From NCBI RefSeq assembly GCF_041146795.1, contig NC_135188.1:2758419-2822418 (forward strand): DNA of 64,000 bases. Direction: 5' to 3'. A program made the position numbers and the translations under genes. The notes under the pieces are model-generated. The model was not told the DNA's origin. It searched no databases and saw only the letters and a list, made by a program, of their open reading frames with translations. Within the stretch, counting starts at the first letter, position 1. Each line of letters begins with the position of its first letter. This document shows, piece by piece, positions 33,701 through 45,549 of this stretch. This DNA comes from Maylandia zebra (lineage: Eukaryota; Chordata; Actinopteri; Cichliformes; Cichlidae).

Positions 33701-34662
33701 CATTCAGCTTTTATGCTCCTTATATCTGGAACAAACTCCCAGAAAGCCTCAGATCAGCTGAAACACTCAGTTTATTTAAATCCAGGTTGAAGACTCACCT
33801 GTTCTCAGCTGCATTTGAATAAAGCACCAAATCCACACTTTAAGCTTAAATTTCAAAACTTACATTTAACTACTGATTTTATCTACTGTTCTGATTTTAT
33901 CTGTTTTGATTTTATATACTGTTTTGTTTGTTTGTTTGTTTGTTTGTTTGTTTGTTTGTTAATTAGTTAGTTAGTTTATTTGCTTGTTTTAATCAATTTT
34001 AAATCATGCTTTTTATTTGTTCTTGTTTCTAATGTCTCTGTAAAGCACTTTGAATCACCTTGTTGTTGAATTGTGCTATACAAATAAACTTGCCTTGCCT
34101 TGCCTTGCCAATTAGCCAGGTCAGAGTTTATTATATTTTATTTTATCTTATGTTTAAGTAAGATGTTTAAGTTTAAGTATATGGACTCTGTTGTGCCTGC
34201 GCCTTATGATGGCATTTACTTACCTATTTTATACATATTTCTTTTCTCTTACAGAATTGACTTATCTCTACAACTAAGCTGACCACTCATTATGTTTGTG
34301 TTTTGTGTTTTGTTTTTTTGTTTTTTTGTTTTTTTGTTTTTTCTTGGTTTGTGTGTTTTGTTTTTTCTGTGCCTGTGTGGGGGTGTGGGCTTTGAAACTC
34401 TCCACATCTCTCTTGTACACTCAGGAACTGTTATCTTGTACTCCAGGGTTTGCTACTCGTATTATTAGATTGGACCCTTTCTTTTTTCTTTTTGTACACC
34501 CACTGGTACTCCTATAATTATGAGGTGGGAGTGTATGTTTCATATTGTTTTATGTTCTTCAAAAAGAAAACGGCATATTGTTCAATTTGTCTTTTGTAAA
34601 AATGGATGCAGAAACTTTAATAAAAATATCTGAGGAAAAAAAAACAAAAAACAAAAAACAAA
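30730..34662 (+). mobile_element. Composite retroposon block with A-rich tail
   Basis: It is bracketed by a 13-bp direct repeat aaaactcctactt (30717-30729 and 34663-34675) and ends in an A-rich tail (34636-34662). These are signs of a target-primed insertion. Inside are about 160 bp of 5' sequence, a whole L2-type LINE (to 34111) and a 550-bp 3' part with pyrimidine-rich sequence and aataaaaatatc just before the tail. Whether this is one element or a LINE nested in an older A-tailed element is not settled. Confidence 0.65.
30903..33822 (+). pseudogene. L2-type LINE ORF2 with one frameshift and one stop
   Basis: Endonuclease is at 30903-31919 (LALLNIRSLAGKT, LFLTETWLD-like FLTETWLDQS, IIPGDFNIHVDNPQ, SDHYCVFFES). 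Linker and early RT are at 31900-32616 (NARRSYFSDIITKN, NNYRPISNLPFLSKIIEKAV). RT and C-terminus are at 32662-33822 ([49 protein letters not shown]). The first two pieces differ by one frame near 31900. An in-frame TAG at 32614-32616 splits the second and third. It ends with a (ttgcc)n tail at 34087-34111. Otherwise it is the most complete LINE in the window. Confidence 0.9.
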
Positions 34663-34999
34663 AAAACTCCTACTTCCAGCATACATCACTCCCTCCATCA
34701 ATGCAACAACTGATACAAAAGTAATAGCCTATAATTAATTTATCTGCTGTTTCTCTCAGGTAGTTGTTTACATTATATAATTTTTTGTGTTCAGTATACG
34801 TCACTACAATGTGATTTCAGAAATATATAAATATAGGGACAACAGGCTCTTCTGCAGCAGGCTCTTGTCATCAATTACCAACGTTTAGGGTGCTCTATAG
34901 TATACAATAAGAGTACCCTGCAAGTTAATTCATGACGCGAGAGGAGTACCCGGCGTGTTGATAAGTGAAGCAGAGGGACCCTGACCAAGAGTCCATATT

Positions 35000-35430
35000 T
35001 GAAGAGTTAGGAGTGATAACGTGTTGTAGGGACAGAACATAGACACCTTTGTAAATTGAGAGCTTTGCCTTTTGGCTCAGTTGTTTCTTTATCATAACAG
35101 TGATACCTCCACATTACTGTGGAATCCGACCTCCAACTCCTGCTACATCCTACCATCACTTGTAAAGAAGCATCACAAACTAGACACAATTTCATCCATA
35201 AAAACCACAAACAGAATTGGTGACAAGGGCCAGCCCAGGCATAGCTTAACCTGCCCTGGGAACAAGCACCGCATTGTGCCAAGAACGCAGACACAGCTCT
35301 CGCTTTGGGCATACAAAGCTTTTTTGCATTTTGTTTTTTGGGGTGATATGCAGAACCAGTCTTTCTTCAAACATGATGTGCACAATGACATCAAAAAGTT
35401 CCGCTTTGAACATGTACGTAAAGGTCAATT
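35000..35430 (-). mobile_element. Degenerate LINE reverse transcriptase fragment
   Basis: The minus strand shows GWPLSPILFVVFMDEIVSSL, the motif-4 region of an L1- or RTE-like reverse transcriptase, with several frame changes across 430 bases. It belongs to a different family from the L2 copies. 34680-35000 and 35430-36100 hold nothing I recognise. Confidence 0.6.
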
Positions 35431-36110
35431 CCACTTCTGGATTATAGCTTAAATGGCACTAACTGGTACCAATAAAGATTGCCATTAGGATGTTTTGCAA
35501 CAGTAAGATTTTTTGTGTTTGTTTGTTTGTTTTTTCGTTTTACCTTCAAGTGTTTTTCCAGGGCATAATGCCAAAGCAGAGGTGGCCTCCTAAGCCTTAT
35601 AGCCACGCTGATTGTGAGATTTTCCATTTGTAATGTATGGCCTGGGGATGTTTTTTGCCATACCATTAAAAAAAAAAATCAAATGCAGATGTGTATGTAT
35701 AATCAAACAAAATAATTACATCATAGTTGTATTATTAGTGAGGGTTGTGCAGTTTGAACCTCAAGAGTTACAGAGTACTGCTACATAGACAGGGGTCTAG
35801 TGCTGTCATTTATTTTTGAAATTAATTTAGTTTCATTCATTTAAAGATTTTTGGATTTCTCTTCCACTCAGATTTAAAAAAAAAAATCTCACTACAATCC
35901 TTTTTCTGCACAACACACTTTAACTTTCTGGGGAGAAAAACACTAAAATCAAGTACCAGCTGAAATATGAAGTATAAGTCCTCCTACTGATTAGCCAAAT
36001 TCTACGTCTTTGCACAGTTGTCTAGAGGTTTCAGAGAACTACCTAAAACAGTGTCAGCCTTCATTACCAACTTGTTGAATTTTGCTAATAACTGGCTCTA
36101 AAGCTGCTAC

Positions 36111-36586
36111 TGTCACGGTCTGCCAGGGCAAGCCGTGGGGATGTTGGAGAAAGGTCCCAAACGCTGGACAATGAACAGTGCGTTTATTTACAGTGGGGTA
36201 ATGTACACCACACAAATCTCCAATGTGCTCCCTCAACTCCTGTGTTGTGCCTTCTCCTAAGTGCTGGTATTTCGTGCTCTCTGCTCCCGTGCCTACGCAC
36301 ACCCCGTGCGTCCTGCTGTCCTGTGCTCCGCTCTCCTCCCGAGGGGAAAAAAATAACAGACGCAGTCGTTACGGCAACAACTCCAGCAGGCATACACTTA
36401 ACAGCACTTTAAACACTGCCATGGCATCTAATTCAACAATCCTGCGCCGGAGGAAGCTCCATCGCTCTGTTAAGTAGCTCCCCCGACGAGCTTGATCAGA
36501 AGCAGGTGTGTGAGAACCTAGGCGTGACCAGCAGCTGGTCAGCCACGCCCATCAGGCCTGCAGGTGGCTGTCCAGCCACACCCGCA

Positions 36587-36630
<44 letters not shown>

Positions 36631-36742
36631 AGCATGGAACACAAGAGCACAGTGCAGCAAACATACATCCAATACAATAATAATAATAATAAAGGTCCAC
36701 ACTGCTCACAGACCCCGAGTCCCAGGAAGCGGGTCCGTGACA
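36111..36742. mobile_element. Solo-LTR-like element, TG...CA ends
   Basis: The 632-bp block begins tgtcacggtctgcc and ends gggtccgtgaca, so the ends are short inverted repeats starting TG and ending CA. It is flanked by the 5-bp direct repeat gctac (36106-36110 and 36743-36747). This is the signature of a solo long terminal repeat, although a MITE with a 5-bp duplication is an alternative. It contains a CA microsatellite at about 36589-36628 and no coding frame. Confidence 0.65.
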
Positions 36743-37249
36743 GCTACTCTATCAGATGACTCTAAGATATATGCTATAAGAAAGCAGCTGCAGTCTTTAT
36801 ACTTAAAATCAGAGGCAGCACAGAAGGATTTGAAAGAGAGGACATCTAAGTGTGTGTCTTCAGCATAAACGCGCTGTAATCTCAGTTTACTTTACATGGG
36901 CTTTTTTTTCTTTTTATCAATACAGCTATAAAGTGTCACATAGTTATCATAACTCAAGTATTTGTGGTTAAGGGAAAAAAGCAAATTTCCAATTTTCAAC
37001 TACTTGCTAACAAATAATGTACTGACTTCTATTGATTAGTCAAGAAAAAAAATGTTAATTTATATAAAACTATTAATACAAATCTTTACAATTTCATACT
37101 CTTCCACTAGGGGCAACATAGAGTTATACACAGGTAGAGAAAGTTTGTGAGGGAGACATCATACACATACATAAAATATCAGAAGAATGTCACTTTTGGG
37201 GACAGGGAAGGTTTTTGGATTAAAACATGTTTTAGAGCATGCTGAACAT

Positions 37250-37432
37250 TATTAGAGGTATTAGAGGTAACATTATCAGCTATTTATTAATAAGTGACTT
37301 TTATGTATATATGCCTGTATATATTGGGCTATTCTTAGTGTATTGTCTGTCCCTGTTAATATTTGTTTATAATGGAGCACTATAAAATAATTTCCCCTAT
37401 GGATCAATAAAGTATTCTGATTCTGATTCTGA
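37250..37432 (+). mobile_element. 3' tail of a small retroposon
   Basis: It ends in ccctatggatcaataaagta followed by a tctga repeat, a 3' end shared by many teleost LINE/SINE copies. The 5' limit is not clear. 36750-37250 has no recognised gene. Confidence 0.55.
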
Positions 37433-37589
37433 AATCTACTTGGGGACGGTGTTTTGGTCCCCAAAGGGAGAGGAGTACTCAATTGACTGGTGTGTGAGCT
37501 GATAGAAGGCCCCGATTTTCACACAAGTAAACTCTCTCTCTCACACACACACCAATTAAACACTTCACCAATTTCTAAGCATATTTTTA

Positions 37590-38260
37590 AAGTTGCCATC
37601 GACGTGGAATCCTCAACAGATTCTTTGTGTCCCTTCTATGAACTTTAGTTCTTTCCGTAGATCTTCAAGTAGATTCAGGTCAGGTGACTGCTGGGCCATT
37701 CGAGCAGTTTTATTTTCCTTCTCTGAAACCAAGTGTGAGTTTCTTTGGTTGTGTGTTTGTGGTTACTGTCTTGCTGAAACGTCCGCCCTCATTTCATCTT
37801 TATCATCCTTGTAGATGGCAGCAGATTTTTATCAAGAATGTCTCGGTGCATTTTTCCATTCATTCTTCCTTCAATAATATGAAGCGTGCCAGTAACGTAT
37901 GCTGGAAAAAGCCACACACCATGATGTGAACTGTTGTTAAGGTGTTTTTGGAGACATATGCAGCGCCTTTTGACCTCCAAACATGGTGTGTATTACAGCA
38001 TCCAAAGAGTTCAGTTTTAGTCTCATCTGACCAGACTATATCCTTCCAGTATTTCACAGGGTTGTCTAAATGTTTTTCAGCAAACCTTACACATGCTTAA
38101 GCAATGGAGTCGTATGTGGTGAGTGTGCATACAGGCCATGGTGGTTGACAGCACTACTTATAGTTTTCTTTGAAACAGTTGTACCTGCTTATTCCAGGTG
38201 TTTCTGTAGCACTTCATGAGTGGTCCTTGGCTCTCGGCAACTCTTTTGATTATTACCTGC
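37590..38260 (-). pseudogene. Tc1-like transposase relic
   Basis: Minus-strand frames 38057-37860 and 37980-37789 give [32 protein letters not shown] and then [20 protein letters not shown] followed by KNLLPSTRM. These are the central catalytic part of a Tc1/mariner DDE transposase, including the WSDET motif. A frameshift joins the two pieces and neither end of the gene is present. Confidence 0.85.
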
Positions 38261-38384
38261 TGCGTGTGTGTGTGTGTGTTTGCTGTTTGTGTGTGTTTGA
38301 GTCAAAGGGGGCATAACACTGTTCATTTGTTGTTTGTTATTTATTATTGCAACATCCTAGGATATGTGCTGTTTTTCAGTCTGC

Positions 38385-38618
38385 TCATTTTAGCTTTAAT
38401 TGTCCTGTACCATCTACCTGAGGGTAACGGCTCAACCAGGTGATGATCTTCTGTGTCGTGTTGATGACCTTCTGGAGTGCTGGACAGCTGGCAGCCCACA
38501 CTGGTATGCAATATGTCAGTACAGATTCAACACAGTGTGTATAGAAGGACACCTGCAGCTCCTTGGGTAGGGCTGTGGTGATGCCATCTGGAAAGAATCG
38601 GATTTGCAGCTGCTTCAT
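38385..38618 (-). mobile_element. LINE C-terminal fragment
   Basis: It shows QVSFYTHCVESVLTYCIPVW and ALQKVINTTQKIITWLS, the region after the reverse transcriptase domain of LINEs like the one at 6763-9003. It is fused to flanking relics. Confidence 0.7.
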
Positions 38619-38619
38619 T

Positions 38620-38880
38620 TTTCAACATGAAAATGGTTCCAAACACAGCCAAAAGACACACAGTAGGGTTGTCTAAATCGTGGATTGGCTGCAGGTTCAG
38701 AGACTGTACTTTAATGTTATTGAAGCAATGTGGGATCATCTCGACACAGATCAGAAAGGGAGCCAATATCCAGAGAAGAGCTTTGCATTTCGCTCAAGCA
38801 ACCTGGAAAACTATTCCTGAAGGCTACTTAAATAAATGACAAGGAGGCTGTTAAAGACTCTGTTTTTGACTTATATGCTG
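38620..38880 (+). pseudogene. Second Tc1/mariner transposase relic (3' part)
   Basis: The + strand reads a degraded form of the QQDN.PKHT... region (ttcaacatgaaaatggttcc) and then NVIEAMWDHLDTD, matching the DDE family's final catalytic region, with multiple stops. It abuts the LINE fragment to its left. Confidence 0.55.
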
Positions 38881-38954
38881 TATTTCCATGTATGTTTGCC
38901 TATTTTTCAATAAATCGTTCATTTTTTTTCTAGCAAAATATAAAGAAATGACTG

Positions 38955-39142
38955 GTCTTATTTTGACCCGCCCACCGGAGTTGACGTTAGCATACGTAAC
39001 GGATTTCCTCACAGCTAATTGGATGAGCCGGGACCGTCGCTCCTTAACGTGGCGGGAGCCAGAAATGAATGCATGAAGCAAACGTGTCTGGTCCTGCTGT
39101 GCGGACAGAAACACAATCGGTTGCTTTATATTATTTCTGATT
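38955..39142 (+). promoter_or_regulatory. mutyh: mutyh promoter and 5' UTR
   Basis: Moderately CpG-rich with a GC box (gacccgcccacc near 38965), an inverted CCAAT box (taattgg near 39017) and no TATA box, directly ahead of the first coding exon. This is typical of housekeeping DNA repair genes. The start site is not determined. Confidence 0.5.
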
Positions 39143-42100
39143 ATGAGCAGGTTACGTTCAGCGATGCAGAAAGGCAAGCGAGCCGCAGTGGAGGTGGTAG
39201 AAAGCGCATTACCGAAGCGGAAGAAGTCAAAGACAGCAGTGAAACAAGGTAGCAACCATGCTGCTGTTACTTAATATCTGCGCGTCGTAGAGAGATCTAC
39301 ATTTCAGCTTTCATTGCATACTTGAAAGTAAACACATCGCTTTCCCTGATGCTAAAAATGATGCTAAACTGTTTAAGCAGTGCCAGAATGTTTTAGCAGC
39401 TTCAGAATTTACAGCAGTACAGATGCGTGCACAGCCAAACCGGGTCCTGCAGGCTCGTGTTGGGTAAAGTTTGATACTGCTGCAAGAAATGGCATGAATG
39501 TCTGATGGGACTTGTTTCAATCTAATAATCATATTTATTATAGTATACAATAGAAACGTTTAATAACGGCATAATAGGCAGATATGATTTCAGTGAGATT
39601 TCTTTAGTCTGAGTGAGAATTGTGTTTTTGGTCTTCCAGAGGAAACCACAGATGCTTCCTCACCATCTCCGCACCACACTTTCCCTGATCCTGCTGATGT
39701 CGTCCGCTTTCGCTCTCAACTCCTTAACTGGTACAACAAGGAGAAGAGAGCGCTGCCATGGAGGACTCTGGTAAAAAGAAACTATATTATACTACTTCGT
39801 TGTCATCATTAATATACATTAATGTAACATGTGATATAGAAATAAGTTTGGTTCAAAGTTAACGTTTCAGCCATGTCAGTGTTCTGGTGGTTTCTGTCGT
39901 ATTTTTAGTTTTTTTTCTCAGAGGAAATTTGTAGCTTCGCCTTTCTTTACTTTCTACAGGCTATAACAGAGTCAGACATCAACATCAGGACATATGGAGG
40001 TGAGAAGAGTTGGGTGCATTCTTGACAAATGTACACATCTTTAACTGCTGCTTAAAGTGATGTGCTTTTTTCAGTATGGGTTTCAGAAATAATGCTGCAG
40101 CAGACTCAGGTTGCCACAGTAAAAGACTATTACAACAAGTGGATGAAGGTGTGCATCGTGTAGCTTTCTTGTGCACTGGACTTCTTGTGACACTGATTTC
40201 ACTGTGTGCAACTTAAAGCTTCTATTTATTATGCTGCAGAGGTGGCCCACAGTCCAGGAGCTTGCAGCTGCCACTCTAGAGGTGATGCCTTAAAGCAGCA
40301 AATGCACATACAATGATTTTAAAATGCTGATGTTTTTAATTTGGATGTACTGATTGTGTTGATTGGTAGGAGGTGAATCAGATGTGGGCAGGGCTGGGCT
40401 ACTACTCCCGTGGAAGAAGGCTGCATGAAGGAGCGCAGAAGGTCTGATTGTGTTCTTCCCTTTATCTAACACTTCTAAACAGTCTGTCTGCAGAGAAGTC
40501 TCACATCTTCTGTGTTTGGGTGTTCATTATATGTTCCTTTAGGTGGTGTCAGAGCTAAAGGGACAGATGCCTCAGACGGTTGAGAGCCTGCTCAAACAGC
40601 TGCCTGGAGTGGGACGCTACACTGCTGCAGCTATAGGCTCTATTGCACAGGGGCTGGTGGGTCATTAGACATGGATATCTGCAGCAGAGCAAAGTCTTAG
40701 GTACTCTCTTATTAATCACTCATAGTGATGTGATCTCTCTTGTGTAGGTTACCGGAGCTGTGGACGGTAATGTCATTCGGGTGCTGTGTCGCCTGAGGGC
40801 GATTGGAGCTGACAGCACAAGTCCAGCAGTGACAGAGGCACTTTGGTGAGATTCACCTCCAAACCAAAATAATATATAAACGGAAAGCTTTTGAATGTTT
40901 TTATTTCTCTTGTGTTTAAGGGATCTGGTCAATTTGCTGGTGGATCCTGAGAGACCTGGAGACTTTAACCAGGCCATGATGGAGCTGGGAGCACGAGTCT
41001 GCACCCCTAAAGGGCCCCTGTGCAGTCAGTGCCCCGTGCAGTCTCACTGCCACTCTTATCACAAGGTTGGGATGATTTCAAATTGCAACTGGTACCGATA
41101 ATGCTAACACAGATTAGAAAAGATTCTCTCCAGTTAATGGCATGAGGCATGTTGTGTGTCTGCACAGGTTCTTGTCAAACAAGAGCAAAACTCTAAGAAG
41201 CTTTTGGGGAAGCTGGGTACAAAGACTTCAGAGCTGCCTGACATAGAAGACTGCAGTAAGTCTCCTCCCCTTCAGACCTCTCAGATGTCTGTATAGTCCT
41301 GAAATTAAAGTATCTTTCTATATGTGAAGCGAACAGTGTAACATGTCCCCTGTGTCCCTCGGAGCCCTGGGATGATGAGCTGGGTGTTCAGAACTTCCCC
41401 AGAAAGCCGTCGAAGAAGCCCCCCCGGGTGGAGCGAACTCTTACCTGTGTGGTGAAGAGGCCTGGAGATGACGGGGAAGAGAGGTTCCTGCTCACACAGA
41501 GGCCAAGCAAAGGTTAGCACTGATTGCAACATCAGCTTGTGCTGGTCAAGCGTTGGATTCAGAATGTGCACAATTGTATCCTGATAACGAGACTGAATCA
41601 GACTGCTTGAATCACTGAGAAAACTGTTAGTGTTAGGAGCAGTGTTGGGACTAACGCGTTATTAAGTAACGCGTTACAGTAACTACGTTATTATTGTGGT
41701 AACGAGCACGGTAACTAGTTATTATGCCAAAATCAGGAACGCGTTACTCGTTACTGGGATTTAGATAGGGTCGTTATTCGTTACTTCGAGTGGTGGCTAT
41801 CGCGGAGCTTCCACAGATTCAGTAACATTAGCAAGTGGTGGAGGCAGCAGGTGGATGAAGGAAAAGAGACCCGAGGCGGCCGCCGGTCCAAGTGTGAACT
41901 GAACTTCAGGTAAGAAGTTATGACCTGCAGTCTCTCTGGGTCAGATATGAACCAAGTTTAGGTGGAGTTTATTTTCATTATTCTGACTTTTTCCGTACTG
42001 CGTGCTAGCTAGCATGACAGAGTTTCTATACAGCTGGGTGGGTGCTATGTTACTGATGTTGAACTTTATTTTGTTCATAAGTTATTAGAGTTGCCAACCG

Positions 42101-45100
42101 TCCCGTCTGGTATTCAGAGAAAATATTACGCGTTTCTTATTGAGGTGAAAAGGAACAGTTTGTCCCGTAATTCAGCTACAATGAAAAAGGCACAAAGCTG
42201 GAGTTATTCTGTCTTTGCTGCACAGCTGCCTCTTCTTCTTTCATTCTCCCCCCTCCCTCTCCTCTTTCTACTTCAATCATGAAACTGATCAATGATCAGC
42301 TGATCGTCTCTCTTGTTTGTTTATCGCCCAATTTGCGCCGAAAGAGGAAACCAGTGGATGTCGCGCTAAACAGCAGCAGCACGTTTAAGCTTGATCAGCT
42401 GTTGTTAGAATTTATTTAATATTAATTTCTAGTATCAGCTGATGTTTGCTGGAGCCACAGCTGTAAAGCTGCTGGTCAGGATGGTTTGGATATGTGGTGA
42501 GAGGGAAACATGAAGATGAAACCAGGAGATGTCCTTACTGAACCATCAGAGCTGAACAGGTGATGGAGAAACAGGTTTACCTTTTAGGTGACATGAATGA
42601 GTTGAAGTTATGAACTGTTTCTGAGAGACAAATAACCCCAGGATCCTTTTTTAGGTAGCTGACATCTGGTAACTGTGCAGGGGCGGGTCTAGCAAAGTGT
42701 TGCCAGGGGGGCATGTAGGGCATTAACAGGGAAAGGGGGGCACAAAGAAATACTTTTCTTTCTTATTCTCATTTAAAATGTCTCGCTTTTAAAAAATAAT
42801 TATCTGAATCTTACAACAAACGATTGATAGATTGATGCATATATACCATCAGAACAGTGAACATCACTGTCACAACTGTTTATTTTCACTCAAAGGCTTT
42901 ATGATTTTTCCTATAATGGTGGGCCGGTCTCTAGTCAAAATGTCCGGGCCAATTTTCTGTCCCAGTCCAGCCCTGTATGCAGCTCATCTGCAGTCTGGTG
43001 TTACCTACATCTTCCTATTCAGAAGGCAGAATTTCAGAGTTCTGAGTACAATCAAAGCACCACGACTGCAGTTTTTGTGTTGGATGTAAAAGGCGCACAT
43101 GACTCTGTGACGTAGGCTAGAATCATGGCAGCAGTCAATGACGGTCCAGGCGTGGGATTTCTCTCGTGGAAATATGCACATTATCTTTTCCTTTCTATTG
43201 GTCGGTGGCACAGTGCACTGTGGCAAGTAAGCAAGCTAGAAGGCTGGCAAAGTTATGGAAGCAACACATTAACAAGAGAATTCTGAGTAAAACCAAAGTT
43301 ACTTTCCCTAGTAACTAGTTACTTTGAAAGTAACGAGTAACTTGAAGTAACTGAGTTACTTTTGAGAGAAGTAACTAGTAATGTAACTAAGTTATTATTT
43401 TAAAGTAACTTACCCAACACTGGTTAGGAGTGATGCATTGGTCTGGATGCAGGCTATAATTTTGGTGGATGTCTCAGTCATTGTGCAGCTTGATTCAGAC
43501 ACACATAAAAAAAACGGTAAAAGTAAGTAAATCTGTCTGGGTGGGCTGCAGGTTTGTTGGCAGGCTTGTGGGAGTTTCCAAGTCTTCTGCTTGAGGTTGA
43601 AAACTCTGAGAAGAAACAGAAGGGGGCGCTCTGCGAGGAAATCAGCAGAATACTGGGAACGCATTTAACTGAAAACCTGTTCCAGTATGTGGGAGAGGTA
43701 AGCTGGATATTTAGACCCTCTGTCATCTGCCTTTAATAGGAAATAAGCTGTTTGTGTAACTCTGCTGCACTGGTTGGCTGTTTGCAGGTGGTCCACATCT
43801 TCTCCCACATCCACCAGACTTATGTGGTTTACAGTGTGTGTTTAAAGGAGAGGGACACACACACAGAGACTGAAAACACACAGTGGCTCACTAGATCTAC
43901 TCTACAGGGAGCTGCTGTGTCCACAGGACTGAAAAAGGTTTGTGGTTGTTTTTTTATGCACTTGTCTGAGTGAATTCTGTCTGTGTAGCAATAAGAGTGC
44001 ACTTGATTGTCACTTAGAGAAAGCATGCTATAACAACCTGCCTTTACCTTTCCAAATATATATATTGGATATAGTGAAAACGGGGCTGCAGTGGCTCGTG
44101 CTGTCAAAGTTCATTTTCACTATGCAAACAGATTCAGATCATCACCTGCTGATCCTTAACATTGACCACAAACCTTTTCATAAAAGGCAAAAACAAAGTA
44201 GCTAAACAGAACCTAAGTCGCAGTGTGTAGCTTCCCTTAATACTGGCAACCCACACACTGAGGTACCGCTTGGTGGTACAAGAACAAAAGCTGCGGTTCG
44301 GTCACAACTTTCCGTGACTTCATTGATTACAAAACCCCAAACAAATAAGCAAGAACGCCCCCCCCCCCCCCCAAAAAAAACAAACAAACAAACAAAAAAA
44401 AAATACAAGAAAAGAAGAGCCAAGCAGATAAATCTGAGTAGAACAGAGGGTGGGAGAAGAAGATTGTGTTGGTGTGTTTTCAATTTGCTGTGTGCTGGTA
44501 CATGATGACACGAGCCACAGTTCAGGGGTTCCTCCTCTCTGCTCTGACAGTCTGACACTCGGGGATTAATTCACAAAGCACATCCTGTGATTATCCACAA
44601 AAATGCACTCTTCATTAAAAAGCTTTTATTGGCTCATCTCTGTGAAAAGCCTCAACATGAAAGTCAGTTTGACACATGCGGCGTTCTTACTGCAGTTTTG
44701 AGCTCCATGGTTCAGTGCAGATGTTCAAAGGGGAAGTCAGACAAGTTTAAATCAGGTTTTTTTACTGGTGGAGTCAGATAAAGAACGTTTCCTGCTTTGT
44801 TCTGCTACTACACACAAATGTTTTGGGTCAAAGGCTGATCGAATAAAACTGAATGTAAAGCCATAAACAAATAGTCCCCCAGTAATGTCACAGAAAATAC
44901 ACATACATGTGTAAAATGTCGTCAAGATTGTCTCACGTTTCTGTAACGTATTTAAAAAAGCATCTAATTGTGCTTGTGTGGTCTGTGTGAAACATCAACA
45001 TTAAATCTCCTGCAGATTGTGAAGCTTTATGATTCTGTGGACAGTCTGAAGGAAAAAACACAAAGGTGAGCCTCGACATTTGTAAAACTGCTCAGATAAT

Positions 45101-45176
45101 TTATTATGTAATCCTACCGTAACTGTTTGTCTCTGCTCGTCTTAGGATGGAAAAAGGCAAAAGGACTCGGGAATAA
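39143..45176 (+). CDS. mutyh: Adenine DNA glycosylase MUTYH
   Basis: MUTYH removes adenine mispaired with 8-oxoguanine in base excision repair, in nucleus and mitochondria. Fifteen exons: 39143-39248, 39640-39770, 39960-39999, 40075-40148, 40240-40281, 40370-40441, 40543-40656, 40748-40845, 40921-41065, 41168-41255, 41330-41512, 43552-43697, 43788-43937, 45016-45065, 45146-45176. All introns are GT-AG and phases are consistent, giving 489 residues. Visible features: [10 protein letters not shown] with catalytic Glu97; helix-hairpin-helix LPGVGRYTA (175-183); catalytic Asp199 in [10 protein letters not shown]; the 4Fe-4S cysteines 253, 260, 263 and 269 (C-x6-C-x2-C-x5-C); linchpin cysteines 303, 309 and 312; and the C-terminal NUDIX-like domain with GLWEFPS and FSHIHQTY. 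The start MSRLRSAM matches an upstream Met of the human protein; Met at 39164 is an alternative. The C-terminal frame is discussed under findings. Confidence 0.95.
41640..43422. mobile_element. hAT-type element in mutyh intron 11
   Basis: The 1783-bp element has ends cagtgttggg… and …cccaacactg and a perfect 8-bp target duplication gttaggag (41632-41639 and 43423-43430). Subterminal gtaacgcgtta and gtaact motifs are repeated at both ends. No transposase frame is visible, so it is non-autonomous. It makes up most of the 2.0-kb intron between exons 11 and 12. Confidence 0.95.
44200..44480. repeat. Low-complexity stretch in mutyh intron 13
   Basis: It contains a run of C (44357-44372) followed by A-rich sequence (44373-44402). 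Apparent frames here are artefacts. The rest of intron 13 (43938-45015) shows nothing recognisable. Confidence 0.6.
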
Positions 45177-45289
45177 TGGATAACAAGAAGCCGCAGAGCT
45201 CTAAAAAGAACAAACTCAGTGCAGCGAGCAGCGGCAGACAGCTCTCCCTCAGTTCCTTCTTCAAGACTGTGAAAGAGGAATGTTGTTAG
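45177..45289 (+). other. mutyh: Out-of-frame mutyh tail with PCNA-binding box
   Basis: Starting within exon 15, the frame shifted by one base from the spliced mutyh frame runs open from 45146 to a TAG at 45287-45289. It encodes a Lys-rich stretch, then RQLSLSSFFKTV. QLSLSSFF is a textbook PIP box (Q-x-x-L-x-x-F-F). Human MUTYH ends with a comparable PCNA-binding motif (QQVLDNFF). The spliced frame instead stops at TAA 45174-45176. Confidence 0.8.
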
Positions 45290-45543
45290 TGTCCCTGAAA
45301 AGTGCCTTTCCGCATGCATGTACCTAAATATCGCCATCACTGCGGTTTCCACTTTAAGCTATTAATATAGCAATCCATTTTTGATTAAAATTGTATTGTG
45401 TGATTTTTTTTATTTTTTTATTATTTTTTAACGACTGATTTCTGTCTCATTGTAAACCAACTGCAGGATTTTAAGTAATTTCATGTGAGCCGACGACGTG
45501 TTTTACACTTAGTATGTTTCATAATTGTCATGTTTGTTGCCAC

Positions 45544-45549
45544 AATAAA
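45544..45549 (+). terminator. mutyh: mutyh polyadenylation signal
   Basis: AATAAA, about 255 bases past the PIP-box-frame stop, followed by a second AATAAA at 45574. Confidence 0.7.
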
